From assembly GCF_000730625.1 (NCBI RefSeq), contig NZ_BBIT01000002.1:744001-808000 (forward strand): DNA of 64,000 bases, given 5' to 3'. A program made the translations under genes and the position numbers. Origin of the DNA: Pseudomonas oryzihabitans NBRC 102199. GTDB lineage: Bacteria > Pseudomonadota > Gammaproteobacteria > Pseudomonadales > Pseudomonadaceae. Numbering within the stretch: the first letter of the stretch is position 1; the number at the start of each line of letters is the position of its first letter. Of this stretch, positions 17,313 through 25,501 are shown piece by piece. The notes beneath the pieces were generated by a model. That model was not told the DNA's origin. It searched no databases and worked only from the letters and a program-made list of their open reading frames with translations.

Positions 17313-17407
17313 CCCGCGTACGCCAGCTCTGGCAGTGGCTGCGGCCGCACCTCTATCGGCTGTGTGAAGTCCGCGCCGGACGCTACGGCTACCGCGGCAA
17401 GCGCTAG
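17303..17407 (+). CDS. possible 34-residue basic protein overlapping the deiminase stop
   Basis: An ATG at 17303 overlaps the last codons of the DUF1989 gene in another frame and runs 34 codons to TAG at 17405. The product, [20 protein letters not shown] then a [14 protein letters not shown] tail, has about nine Arg/Lys and three Trp/Tyr clusters, and could be an amphipathic basic helix. I do not recognise it. Its overlap position favours translational coupling, and otherwise the 17313-17503 gap before the carboxylase would be oddly long for this tight operon. It may equally be chance. Confidence 0.4.
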   Translation: MGLTRVRQLWQWLRPHLYRLCEVRAGRYGYRGKR

Positions 17408-17503
17408 ACGCCGACTGACCCACCGCCCTCGCGCGGCCTCTTGGGGACGACCCCGAGAGCTTTTATCTGGCGGGACGGCCCGCCGCCTTCGAGGACGCCT
17501 CGA

Positions 17504-20500
17504 ATGTTCACCACCCTGCTCATCGCCAACCGTGGCGCCATCAGCTGCCGGATCCAGCGCACCCTCCGCGACCTGGGCGTCGCCGCGGTCGCCGTCTACA
17601 GCGAAGCCGATCGCGCCAGCCGCCATGTCAGCGAGGCCGACCAGGCCTTCAGCCTGGGCGAAGGCGCCGCCGCGGCCACCTACCTGGACACCGCCAAGCT
17701 GCTCGAGGTCGCGCGCCAGAGCGGCGCCCAGGCCATCCACCCCGGTTATGGCTTCCTCTCCGAGAACGCCGCCTTCGCCGAAGCCTGCGAAGCCGCCGGA
17801 ATCGCCTTCGTCGGTCCCACCCCCGAGCAACTGCGCACCTTTGGACTCAAGCACACGGCGCGAGCCCTGGCGCGCGCCCAGGGCGTACCGCTGCTGGAGG
17901 GCACCGAGCTGCTGGAGACCCCGGAGGCGGCCCTGGCGGCCGCGCGTGCGATCAGCTATCCGGTGATGCTCAAGAGCACTGCCGGCGGTGGCGGCATCGG
18001 CATGCGCGTGTGCCGCACGGACACTGAACTCGCCGAGGCCTTCGACGCCGTGCGCCGGCTGGGCCAGAACAACTTCAGCGACGCCGGCGTCTTCCTGGAG
18101 AAATACATCGAGCGGGCGCGGCACCTGGAGGTGCAGGTGTTCGGCGATGGTCAGGGCGAGGTCCTGGCGCTGGGCGTGCGCGATTGCTCGATACAGCGCC
18201 GCAACCAGAAGGTGCTGGAGGAAACCCCGGCGCCCAACCTGCCGGCCGGCATGGCCGAGGCGCTCTGCGCCGCCGCGCTGGAGCTGGCGCGCGCGGTGCG
18301 CTATCGCAGCGCCGGTACCGTGGAGTTCGTCTACGACAGCGCCGCCGACCGTTTCTACTTCCTCGAGGTGAACACCCGGCTGCAGGTCGAGCACGGCGTC
18401 ACCGAGCAGGTCTGGGGCGTGGACCTGGTGCGCTGGATGATCGAACTGGCCGCCGGCGACCTGCCGCCGCTGGCAACCCTCGCCGCGGGGCTGCAGCCCC
18501 AGGGCCATGCCATCCAGGCGCGACTCTATGCCGAAGACCCGGGTCGCGACTTCCAGCCCAGCCCGGGCCTGCTGACCCAGGTCGACTTTCCACCGGCGGA
18601 TGGCCGGGCGCTGCGCCTGGACACCTGGGTCGAGGCCGGCTGCGAGATCCCGCCCTATTTCGATCCGCTGGTGGCCAAGGTCATCGCCTGGGCCCCGGAC
18701 CGGGACTCGGCTCGGCAGCGTCTCGACCAGGCCCTGGCCGCAACCCGGCTCTATGGCGTGGAAACCAACGGCGACTACCTGCGGCAGATCCTCGCCGCCG
18801 CGCCCTTCGCCAGCGGCCAGCCCTGGACCCGCTGCCTGGAAGGCCTGACCTACCAGGCCACCACCCTGGAGGTGCTCAGCGCCGGCACCCAGACCACGGT
18901 GCAGGACGCCCCCGGACGCCTCGGCTACTGGTCGGTGGGCATTCCCCCTTCCGGCCCCATGGACGACCGCGCCCTGCGCCTGGGCAATCGCCTGCTCGGC
19001 AACGACGGCCGCGCGGCCGCCCTGGAAATCACCCTGGCCGGCCCGACCCTCAGATTCAACACCGAGGCCGTGGTGGCGGTCACCGGCGCGGCGCTGCCGA
19101 TCCTGCTGGATGACCAGCCCCAGGCCATGGACAGCGTCTTTCGCGTACCCGCGGGTGCCATCCTGCAACTGGGCGCCGTCACCGGTGCCGGCGCCCGCAG
19201 CTATCTCTGCCTGAAAGGCGGTCTGGACCTGCCCGAATACCTGGGCAGCCGCAGCACCTTCACTCTCGGTCAATTCGGCGGCCACGGTGGCCGCGCCCTG
19301 CGCGCCGGTGACGTGCTGCACCTGCACCCGCTGACCGACGCGCACACGGAGGCCCGGCTACCCGCCGCCCTGACCACCCAGCTCGCCGAGACCCGCACCC
19401 TGCGCGTCATCTATGGCCCCCATGGTGCACCGGACTATTTCAGCCCGGCCTATCTGGACCTCTTTCTCGCCACCGACTGGGAGGTGCACTTCAACTCCAG
19501 CCGCACCGGTGTGCGCCTGATCGGGCCCAAGCCGGAATGGACCCGCGAAGACGGCGGCGAAGCCGGTCTGCACCCCTCCAACATCCACGACAATCCCTAT
19601 GCGGTCGGCGCCGTGGACTTCACCGGCGACATGCCGGTCATCCTCGGCCCGGACGGCCCCAGCCTGGGCGGCTTCGTCTGCCCGGTCACGGTGATCGAAG
19701 CCGATCTCTGGCAACTGGGCCAGCTCAAGGCCGGTGACCGGGTGCGCTTCCTGCCGGTGCACCTGGCCACCGCACGGCGTCTGCAGCTGGCACGCCTGGC
19801 CGAGGAAAGCAGCTTGCAGCCGCAGGCGGAGATCGCCATCGCTCCCGAGCGCGGCGATCCCGTGGTGCTGGACCTGGGCCAGGGCGCCGAGCGCCTGGTG
19901 GCGCGGCTTTCCGGGGATACCCATCTGCTGCTGGAGATCGGCCCACCGGAGCTGGACCTCGCCCTGCGCTTTCGTGGCCACGGCCTGATGCAGGCGCTGG
20001 CCGCCCTGGCGCTGCCCGGGCTGTGCGAGCTCACCCCGGGCATCCGCTCGCTGCAGGTGCACTACCAGCCCGAAGCCCTGCCCCTGGCCGAGTTGCTGGA
20101 GGCGGTCAGTCGCTGCTGGCAGGCGCTGGGCGATGCCCAGGACCTGCGGGTACCCTCGCGCATCGTCCATCTGCCGCTGTCCTGGGACGATCCGGCCTGC
20201 CGCCTGGCCATCGAGAAATACACCACCACGGTACGCAAGGACGCCCCCTGGTGCCCGAGCAACCTGGAGTTCATCCGCCGGGTGAATGACCTGGAGTCGC
20301 TGGAGGCGGTCAAGCGCATCGTCTTCGACGCCAGCTACCTGGTGATGGGCCTGGGCGATGTCTATCTGGGTGCACCGGTGGCTACCCCCCTTGATCCGCG
20401 CCACCGGCTGGTGACCACCAAGTACAACCCGGCGCGCACCTGGACCGCGGAAAATTCGGTGGGCATTGGCGGCGCCTATCTGTGCGTCTATGGCATGGAA

Positions 20501-21103
20501 GGCCCCGGCGGCTACCAGTTCGTCGGGCGCACCCTGCAGATGTGGAATCGCTATCGCGAAGTCGAGGCCTTCCACGGCCAACCCTATCTGCTGCGCTTCT
20601 TCGATCAGATCCGCTTCTATGAAGTCTCGGCGGAGGAATTGCTGCGCATCCGCGCCGACTTCCCCCTGGGTCGGGTACCTCTGCGCATCGAAGAGAGCGA
20701 ACTGTCCCTGGCCGACTACCAGGCCTTTCTGGCCCGCGAAGCCGAGGGCATCGCCACCTTTCGCGGGCGCCAGCAGAGCGCCTTCGCCGCGGAGCGGCAA
20801 CGCTGGATCGACTCCGGCCAGGCGCATTTCGACAGCCAGGAAGCCGCCGTCGAAGCGACCGAAGACGCCCCCCTCGCCAGCCACCAATTGGCCCTGGAAA
20901 GTCCGGTGGCCGGCAATCTCTGGCAGGCCCAGGTGCAACCGGGCGATCAGGTGGAAGCCGGCCAGCCGCTGCTGATCCTGGAGTCCATGAAGATGGAAAT
21001 CCCGCTGCTCGCCCCCTGCAGCGGCCGGATCCACGACCTGCAGGTCCAGCCCGGCTCGCCGATCCGCGCCGGCCAGCGCCTGCTGGTCATCGACAAGACG
21101 TGA
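17504..21103 (+). CDS. biotin-dependent guanidine/urea carboxylase
   Basis: Single-chain carboxylase of 1199 residues; start MFTTLLIANRGAISCRIQRT is the normal biotin-carboxylase N-terminus, so an in-frame ATG at 17441 is rejected. Domains in order: biotin carboxylase (1 to about 450, ATP-grasp, with FLEVNTRLQVEHGVTE), a carboxyltransferase made of KipA/AHS2-like (about 465-780) and KipI/AHS1-like (about 800-1050) parts, and a biotinyl domain with ESMKMEIP, biotin Lys about 1163. It carboxylates guanidine (or urea) with ATP and bicarbonate. Riboswitch and DUF1989 context favour guanidine as the physiological substrate. Allophanate hydrolase is a separate gene, unlike in fungal urea amidolyase. 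Confidence 0.92.
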   Translation: MFTTLLIANRGAISCRIQRTLRDLGVAAVAVYSEADRASRHVSEADQAFSLGEGAAAATYLDTAKLLEVARQSGAQAIHPGYGFLSENAAFAEACEAAGIAFVGPTPEQLRTFGLKHTARALARAQGVPLLEGTELLETPEAALAAARAISYPVMLKSTAGGGGIGMRVCRTDTELAEAFDAVRRLGQNNFSDAGVFLEKYIERARHLEVQVFGDGQGEVLALGVRDCSIQRRNQKVLEETPAPNLPAGMAEALCAAALELARAVRYRSAGTVEFVYDSAADRFYFLEVNTRLQVEHGVTEQVWGVDLVRWMIELAAGDLPPLATLAAGLQPQGHAIQARLYAEDPGRDFQPSPGLLTQVDFPPADGRALRLDTWVEAGCEIPPYFDPLVAKVIAWAPDRDSARQRLDQALAATRLYGVETNGDYLRQILAAAPFASGQPWTRCLEGLTYQATTLEVLSAGTQTTVQDAPGRLGYWSVGIPPSGPMDDRALRLGNRLLGNDGRAAALEITLAGPTLRFNTEAVVAVTGAALPILLDDQPQAMDSVFRVPAGAILQLGAVTGAGARSYLCLKGGLDLPEYLGSRSTFTLGQFGGHGGRALRAGDVLHLHPLTDAHTEARLPAALTTQLAETRTLRVIYGPHGAPDYFSPAYLDLFLATDWEVHFNSSRTGVRLIGPKPEWTREDGGEAGLHPSNIHDNPYAVGAVDFTGDMPVILGPDGPSLGGFVCPVTVIEADLWQLGQLKAGDRVRFLPVHLATARRLQLARLAEESSLQPQAEIAIAPERGDPVVLDLGQGAERLVARLSGDTHLLLEIGPPELDLALRFRGHGLMQALAALALPGLCELTPGIRSLQVHYQPEALPLAELLEAVSRCWQALGDAQDLRVPSRIVHLPLSWDDPACRLAIEKYTTTVRKDAPWCPSNLEFIRRVNDLESLEAVKRIVFDASYLVMGLGDVYLGAPVATPLDPRHRLVTTKYNPARTWTAENSVGIGGAYLCVYGMEGPGGYQFVGRTLQMWNRYREVEAFHGQPYLLRFFDQIRFYEVSAEELLRIRADFPLGRVPLRIEESELSLADYQAFLAREAEGIATFRGRQQSAFAAERQRWIDSGQAHFDSQEAAVEATEDAPLASHQLALESPVAGNLWQAQVQPGDQVEAGQPLLILESMKMEIPLLAPCSGRIHDLQVQPGSPIRAGQRLLVIDKT

Positions 21104-21114
21104 AGGAAGCCACC

Positions 21115-22917
21115 ATGACATTCGATCTGCGCCTCGACACCCTGAGCGCCGCCTATGCCGCCGGTACCCAGACACCACGAGTCCTCATCGCTGAACTGCT
21201 GGAAAGAGCCGCCCAGCTCAATCCCGAGTACCGGCTGTTCATCCACCTGCTGACCCCGGCCGAGCTGGAGCCCTATCTCGCCGCCCTGGACGACCGCGAT
21301 CCCGCCGAGCTGCCGCTCTATGGCATCCCCTTCGCCATCAAGGACAACATCGACCTCGCCGGCATCCCCACCACGGCGGCCTGCCCGGCCTATGCCTATG
21401 TGCCCGAGCGCTCGGCGACCCTGGTGGAGCAGCTGGTCGCCCTGGGCGCCGTGCCCCTCGGCAAGTGCAATCTCGACCAGTTCGCCACCGGCCTCAACGG
21501 CACCCGTTCGCCCTATGGCGCCTGCCGCAACAGCGTCCACCCGGCCTATCCTTCCGGCGGCTCCAGTGCCGGCTCGGCCCTGGCCGTGGCCCTGGGCGTC
21601 GCCAGCTTCGCCCTGGGCACCGACACCGCCGGGTCGGGGCGCGTACCCGCGGGGCTGAACAACCTGGTGGGCCTCAAGGGCAGCAAGGGATTGCTGTCCA
21701 CCGCCGGCGTGGTGCCCGCCTGCCAGACCCTGGATTGCGTGACCTTCTTTACCGCCACCGCCGCCGAAGCCAGCACCCTGCTGGCGCTCACCGCCCGCCT
21801 CGATCCGCGCGACCCCTACAGCCGCGCCAATGCGCAGTGGAACGACGCCAGTGCCTTCGGCCGCCCGCGGCCCTTTCGCTTCGGCGTCCCGACCCAGCTG
21901 GAATTCCTCGGCTGCCCGGAAAGCCCGGCGCTGTTCGCGGCCGCCAAGGCGCAATTGGAAGCCCTGGGTGGCGAAGCCGTGCCGCTGGATCTTGCGCCCT
22001 TCCTGGAAGCCGCGCGCCTGCTCTATGAGGGTCCCTGGGTGGCCGAGCGCTACAGCGTGGCCGGCGACCTGATCGAGGCCGAACCGGACGCGGTGCTGCC
22101 GGTGATCCGCGCCGTGCTGGAAAAGGCGCCCGGCACCACGGCAGTGGACGCTTTTCGCGCCGGCTATCGCCTGCAGGCATTGAAAGCCCAGTGCGATGCC
22201 CTGCTGGCCGAGCTGGATTGCGTGCTCACCCCCACCTATCCGCGGCCGGTGACCCTGGCCGAACTGGCCGCCGAGCCGGTCGCCCGCAACGCCGACCTGG
22301 GCTACTACACCAACTTCATGAACCTGCTGGACTACGCCGCCGTGGCCGTGCCAGCCGGTGTCATGACCAATGGACTGCCCTGGGGCGTGACGCTGTTCGG
22401 CCGGGTCTTCACCGACCAGTACCTGCTGAGCCTGGCCGCGGCCCTGCAGGACGCCCAGGGCCTGCCCCTGGTTGGCGGCGCCCTCCCAGGCGCCAGCCTG
22501 CCGGCACGCCCTGCCCGCCATGACCGCGCCCGCCTGGTGGTCTGCGGTGCCCACCTGCAGGGACTGCCGCTCAACGGCCAGTTGCTCGCCCGCGGCGGCC
22601 GACGCCTCGCCCTGACCCGGAGCGCGCCGCACTATCGCCTCCACGCCCTGGCCGGCGGCCCGCCGCTCCGTCCCGGCATGGTCCGGGTCGCCGAAGACGG
22701 CGCCGCCATCGAGGTGGAAGTCTGGGAGCTGCCCAGCAGCGAACTGGGCAGCTTTCTCACCGGCATCCCCGCCCCGCTCGGCCTGGGCAAGGTGGAATTG
22801 GCCGATGGCAGTTGGGAAACCGGCTTCATCTGCGAGCCCTACGGCCTGGCCGGCGCCGAGGACATTACCGACCATGGTGGGTGGCGGGCGTGGTTGGCAA
22901 GTCGCAGCGCCCACTAG
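21115..22917 (+). CDS. atzF: allophanate hydrolase
   Basis: Protein of 600 residues from ATG at 21115 (AAGGAAG just upstream), the usual length. The N-terminal amidase-signature domain (to about 450) has the Ser-cisSer-Lys triad: Lys76 in FAIKDNID, cis-Ser150 in SGGSSAGSA and nucleophile Ser174 in GTDTAGSGR, with the same spacing as AtzF (91/165/189). The C-terminal domain (about 465-600) is the allophanate-hydrolase-specific part that completes the decarboxylation/deamination. It converts allophanate to two CO2 and two NH3, the last step of guanidine breakdown. Confidence 0.92.
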   Translation: MTFDLRLDTLSAAYAAGTQTPRVLIAELLERAAQLNPEYRLFIHLLTPAELEPYLAALDDRDPAELPLYGIPFAIKDNIDLAGIPTTAACPAYAYVPERSATLVEQLVALGAVPLGKCNLDQFATGLNGTRSPYGACRNSVHPAYPSGGSSAGSALAVALGVASFALGTDTAGSGRVPAGLNNLVGLKGSKGLLSTAGVVPACQTLDCVTFFTATAAEASTLLALTARLDPRDPYSRANAQWNDASAFGRPRPFRFGVPTQLEFLGCPESPALFAAAKAQLEALGGEAVPLDLAPFLEAARLLYEGPWVAERYSVAGDLIEAEPDAVLPVIRAVLEKAPGTTAVDAFRAGYRLQALKAQCDALLAELDCVLTPTYPRPVTLAELAAEPVARNADLGYYTNFMNLLDYAAVAVPAGVMTNGLPWGVTLFGRVFTDQYLLSLAAALQDAQGLPLVGGALPGASLPARPARHDRARLVVCGAHLQGLPLNGQLLARGGRRLALTRSAPHYRLHALAGGPPLRPGMVRVAEDGAAIEVEVWELPSSELGSFLTGIPAPLGLGKVELADGSWETGFICEPYGLAGAEDITDHGGWRAWLASRSAH

Positions 22918-22927
22918 CGCAGCCCCA

Positions 22928-22957
22928 GGCTCGGGAACCCGGATCGGGTCCCGAGCC
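22928..22957. terminator. strong bidirectional hairpin between convergent operons
   Basis: GGCTCGGG (22928-22935) pairs with CCCGAGCC (22950-22957), and inside it ACCCG (22937-22941) pairs with CGGGT (22945-22949) around a 3-base loop, with one bulged A. This 13-bp stem sits between the stops of atzF and amiB, which converge. No T run is present, but the position and strength fit a two-way terminator. Confidence 0.7.
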
Positions 22958-22970
22958 CGGTGGGAAGTCC

Positions 22971-24005
22971 TCAGCCGGCGTCTACCTCACGTACCACCAG
23001 ACGCTCCCCCTCCTGGATCGCCAGCAACCGGACGGCCAGCGGCTGCGCCAGCAGACAGTCTGCCACTGCCGGCTCCAATAGCCGGCGCAGCCGCCGGACC
23101 AGATCGCGCGCGCCGAAGCGGACATCGTGACCACGCGTCAGGAAGGCCCTGGCGCTGTCGTGCAACTCCAGGCTTTTTCCCCGGCGGCCCAGACGCTGAT
23201 TGAGCTTGTCCAGCTCGATGGCGAGCAGCCCGGGTAGCCAATCCTGGTCGATGTGCTCGAAGGCCAGGATCCGCTCGATACGATTGAGAAATTCCGGATC
23301 GAAGTGCCCATGCAGCGCCTCTTCCAGGATCGCGCCGGGATCCGCCGACAGCTTGAGCCAACGACGCCAGCCGCGCGCGAAGCGGGCATGCTGCTGCTGG
23401 ACGGCGCGGGCGCCCAGGTTGCTGGTCATGAAGATGAGGCTGTTGCGAAAGTCCAGGCGCTTGCTGCCGGCGCTGAGCACCAGTTGGCCGCTGTCGAGCA
23501 CGTTCAGCAGGGTACGGATGACCTGGCGATCGGCCTTTTCCAGCTCGTCGAACAGCACGATGCCAGGGCGGCCGTAGCTGCCGGCGATAGCCTCGGCATC
23601 GAACAGCGTGGTGCCTTCCTTGCTGCCCACGTAGCCGGGCGGCGCGCCGGCCAGGGCCGCAGCATAGTGCTCCTGGGCCAGGGTGTTCATGTCGATGCGG
23701 CAGAGGGCGTCCGCGCGGCCGTGGATGGCCTGGGCCAGCAGACGGACGATCTCGGTCTTGCCGACGCCGGTGGGTCCAAGGAACAGACTGACACCCAGGG
23801 GCCTTTCCGGATCGCCGATGTCGGCCTTGACCACCTTGAGCAGGGCTTCCACCTCATCGAGCACTCTGGCCTGGCCCAGGATGCGCGCTCGCAGCAGGGC
23901 CATGACCGCTGCCGGCTCGAACAGGAAGCGCGAGGGCAAAGGCCCCTGTCCCTCTCGGGCGAGCTGGCCACGGTTATGCTCGATCAGGTCATTGACGAAA
24001 GGCAT
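22971..24005 (-). CDS. amiB: AmiB-type AAA+ chaperone ATPase
   Basis: Protein of 344 residues with a single ClpA/ClpB-C-type AAA+ module: Walker A GPTGVGKT (77-84), pore-loop GAPPGYVGSKEG, Walker B IVLFDELEKA, sensor MTSNLGA, and a C-terminal D2-small domain. It lacks ClpP-binding and N-terminal domains. Located 24 bases after amiE, the same pair as amiE-amiB in P. aeruginosa, where AmiB is an operon protein of unclear role, probably a chaperone for the amidase or its transport. The partner genes amiC, amiR and amiS are absent here. Confidence 0.85.
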   Translation of the reverse strand: MPFVNDLIEHNRGQLAREGQGPLPSRFLFEPAAVMALLRARILGQARVLDEVEALLKVVKADIGDPERPLGVSLFLGPTGVGKTEIVRLLAQAIHGRADALCRIDMNTLAQEHYAAALAGAPPGYVGSKEGTTLFDAEAIAGSYGRPGIVLFDELEKADRQVIRTLLNVLDSGQLVLSAGSKRLDFRNSLIFMTSNLGARAVQQQHARFARGWRRWLKLSADPGAILEEALHGHFDPEFLNRIERILAFEHIDQDWLPGLLAIELDKLNQRLGRRGKSLELHDSARAFLTRGHDVRFGARDLVRRLRRLLEPAVADCLLAQPLAVRLLAIQEGERLVVREVDAG

Positions 24006-24029
24006 GGCTCGCTCCTCGCGCCGCCAGCG

Positions 24030-25073
24030 CTAACCCAGCTGACGTTCCTGACCGGGATGCGGCAGCTCGCCCACCGGGCAGTCCGCCACCCCGATGGTGG
24101 AGCGAGTCATCCGCTCGACGTCCGCCTGGGCCTTCTGCGCATCCAGCACCCAGGTGCGATAGAAGTCGAAGGGACAGTCGGCCACGCCCTTGTCGCCATC
24201 GCCGGAGTTGTAGATCCCGGTGTAGCCGCGATGCAGCAACTTGAACAGGTGGTTCTGCGACTGGTCGTTCGCGCGCGCATCGCGGATCTGCGACACCGAA
24301 AGCTGGGCGTACTGGATGCCCATCTCCTCCTCCCCGCATTCGCCCAGGGTGCGGCCATCGAAGCCGATCAGCGCCGAATGGCCGAAGTAGCTGTACACCC
24401 CGTCGAAGCCGGTGGCGTTGGCCACCGCCACGTAGCAGTTGTTGGCCCAGGCCATGGTCTTGGCCATCAGTACCTGCTGCTCCTTGGCCGGGTACATGTA
24501 GCCCTGGCAGCGCACGATCAGCTCGGCGCCCTTCATCGCACAGTCGCGCCAGATTTCCGGGTAGTTGCCGTCATCGCAGATGATCAGGCTGATCTTCAGG
24601 CCCTTGGGACCTTCGCTGACATAGGTGCGGTCACCGGGATACCAGCCTTCGATGGGGCACCAGGGAATACACTTGCGGTACTTCTGCACGATCTCGCCCT
24701 GGTCATTGATCAGCACCAGGGTGTTGTACGGGGCCTTGTGCGGGTGCTCCTCGTGCCGCTCGCCGGTGAGGGAAAAGATCCCCCAGGTCCTGGCCTCGCG
24801 GCAGGCGGCGGCGAAGATCGCCGTCTCCTCGCCGGGAATGGTCGCGGCGGTGGCCATCATCTCGTCGCGGTCGTACATGATCCCCATGGTGCTGTATTCG
24901 GGGAACACCACCAGGTCCATGCCCGGCAGGCCGAGCTTCATGCCCTTGATCATCGCAGCGATCTGCTGGGCGTTGGCCAGCACCTCCGCCTTGCTGTGCA
25001 GGCGCGGCATCCGGTAGTTGACGACAGCTACGCCGACGGTGTCGGGGCTGCTGGAAATATCGCCATGGCGCAT
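24030..25073 (-). CDS. amiE: aliphatic amidase
   Basis: Nitrilase-superfamily enzyme of 347 residues (346 in P. aeruginosa AmiE), hydrolysing acetamide, propionamide and similar short amides to ammonia and the acid. The catalytic triad falls exactly in place: Glu59 (VVFPEYS), Lys134 ([10 protein letters not shown]) and Cys166 ([11 protein letters not shown]). GAGGAG precedes the start. Third gene in a fmdA-fmdB-amiE-amiB string, so acetamide and formamide hydrolysis are co-expressed. Confidence 0.95.
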   Translation of the reverse strand: MRHGDISSSPDTVGVAVVNYRMPRLHSKAEVLANAQQIAAMIKGMKLGLPGMDLVVFPEYSTMGIMYDRDEMMATAATIPGEETAIFAAACREARTWGIFSLTGERHEEHPHKAPYNTLVLINDQGEIVQKYRKCIPWCPIEGWYPGDRTYVSEGPKGLKISLIICDDGNYPEIWRDCAMKGAELIVRCQGYMYPAKEQQVLMAKTMAWANNCYVAVANATGFDGVYSYFGHSALIGFDGRTLGECGEEEMGIQYAQLSVSQIRDARANDQSQNHLFKLLHRGYTGIYNSGDGDKGVADCPFDFYRTWVLDAQKAQADVERMTRSTIGVADCPVGELPHPGQERQLG

Positions 25074-25104
25074 TGGGTTGCTCCTCGAAGGGATGACGCG
25101 GAGA

Positions 25105-25452
25105 TCAGTGACTGATCATCCAGGGCCGATTGGACGGACTGGTCTTCAGCCCATGGGGATTGGCCTTGCTGCGCGCCACCGGCTTGCTCGGGGCGCAGCA
25201 ACTGCAGCCGGCACCGTGGCTGCGCTTGGCCTTGTATTCCTCCAGCGATTGGGGGGCGTGGCGCGCACGTTCGTTGGTCTCGTGGGCACGGCGCTGGCCC
25301 CCGGCCAAGGTAGCCAGGCCGGGGGCACTGAGGATCACCCGAGGGCTGGGCGCGGCACAGTCGGGGCAGTTGCAAGGATCGTCGCGCTGGGCCATGGGCC
25401 GCAGCAGGGTGAAGTCACCGCAGTGCGGGCAGTCGTATTCGTAGATCGGCAT
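25105..25452 (-). CDS. fmdB: FmdB-family zinc-ribbon regulatory protein
   Basis: Protein of 115 residues. The N-terminus [14 protein letters not shown] is the FmdB signature; Cys8/Cys11 and Cys29/Cys32 would hold one zinc. A second cysteine group (GCSCCAPSK) lies near the C-terminus. In Methylophilus, FmdB beside formamidase is implicated in controlling its expression. It lies between fmdA and amiE on the same strand. Confidence 0.88.
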   Translation of the reverse strand: MPIYEYDCPHCGDFTLLRPMAQRDDPCNCPDCAAPSPRVILSAPGLATLAGGQRRAHETNERARHAPQSLEEYKAKRSHGAGCSCCAPSKPVARSKANPHGLKTSPSNRPWMISH

Positions 25453-25501
25453 GGCGAACTCCTGGCGGGCTGGGCACGGCGGAGGGCCGCGCCCGGGCGG
25501 C

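Noticed and set aside
17441-17503. Longer N-terminus of the carboxylase
   Set aside because: The added residues are unlike the biotin carboxylase family; the normal start MFTTLLIANRG is at 17504.
17018-19345. A 775-codon minus-strand frame opposite the carboxylase
   Set aside because: Antisense shadow with low-complexity Gly/Gln/Arg composition; the plus strand has clear biotin-carboxylase motifs throughout.
24030-25073. Nitrilase or formamidase AmiF instead of AmiE
   Set aside because: Length and exact positions of Glu59, Lys134 and Cys166 match AmiE, and a separate FmdA formamidase is adjacent.
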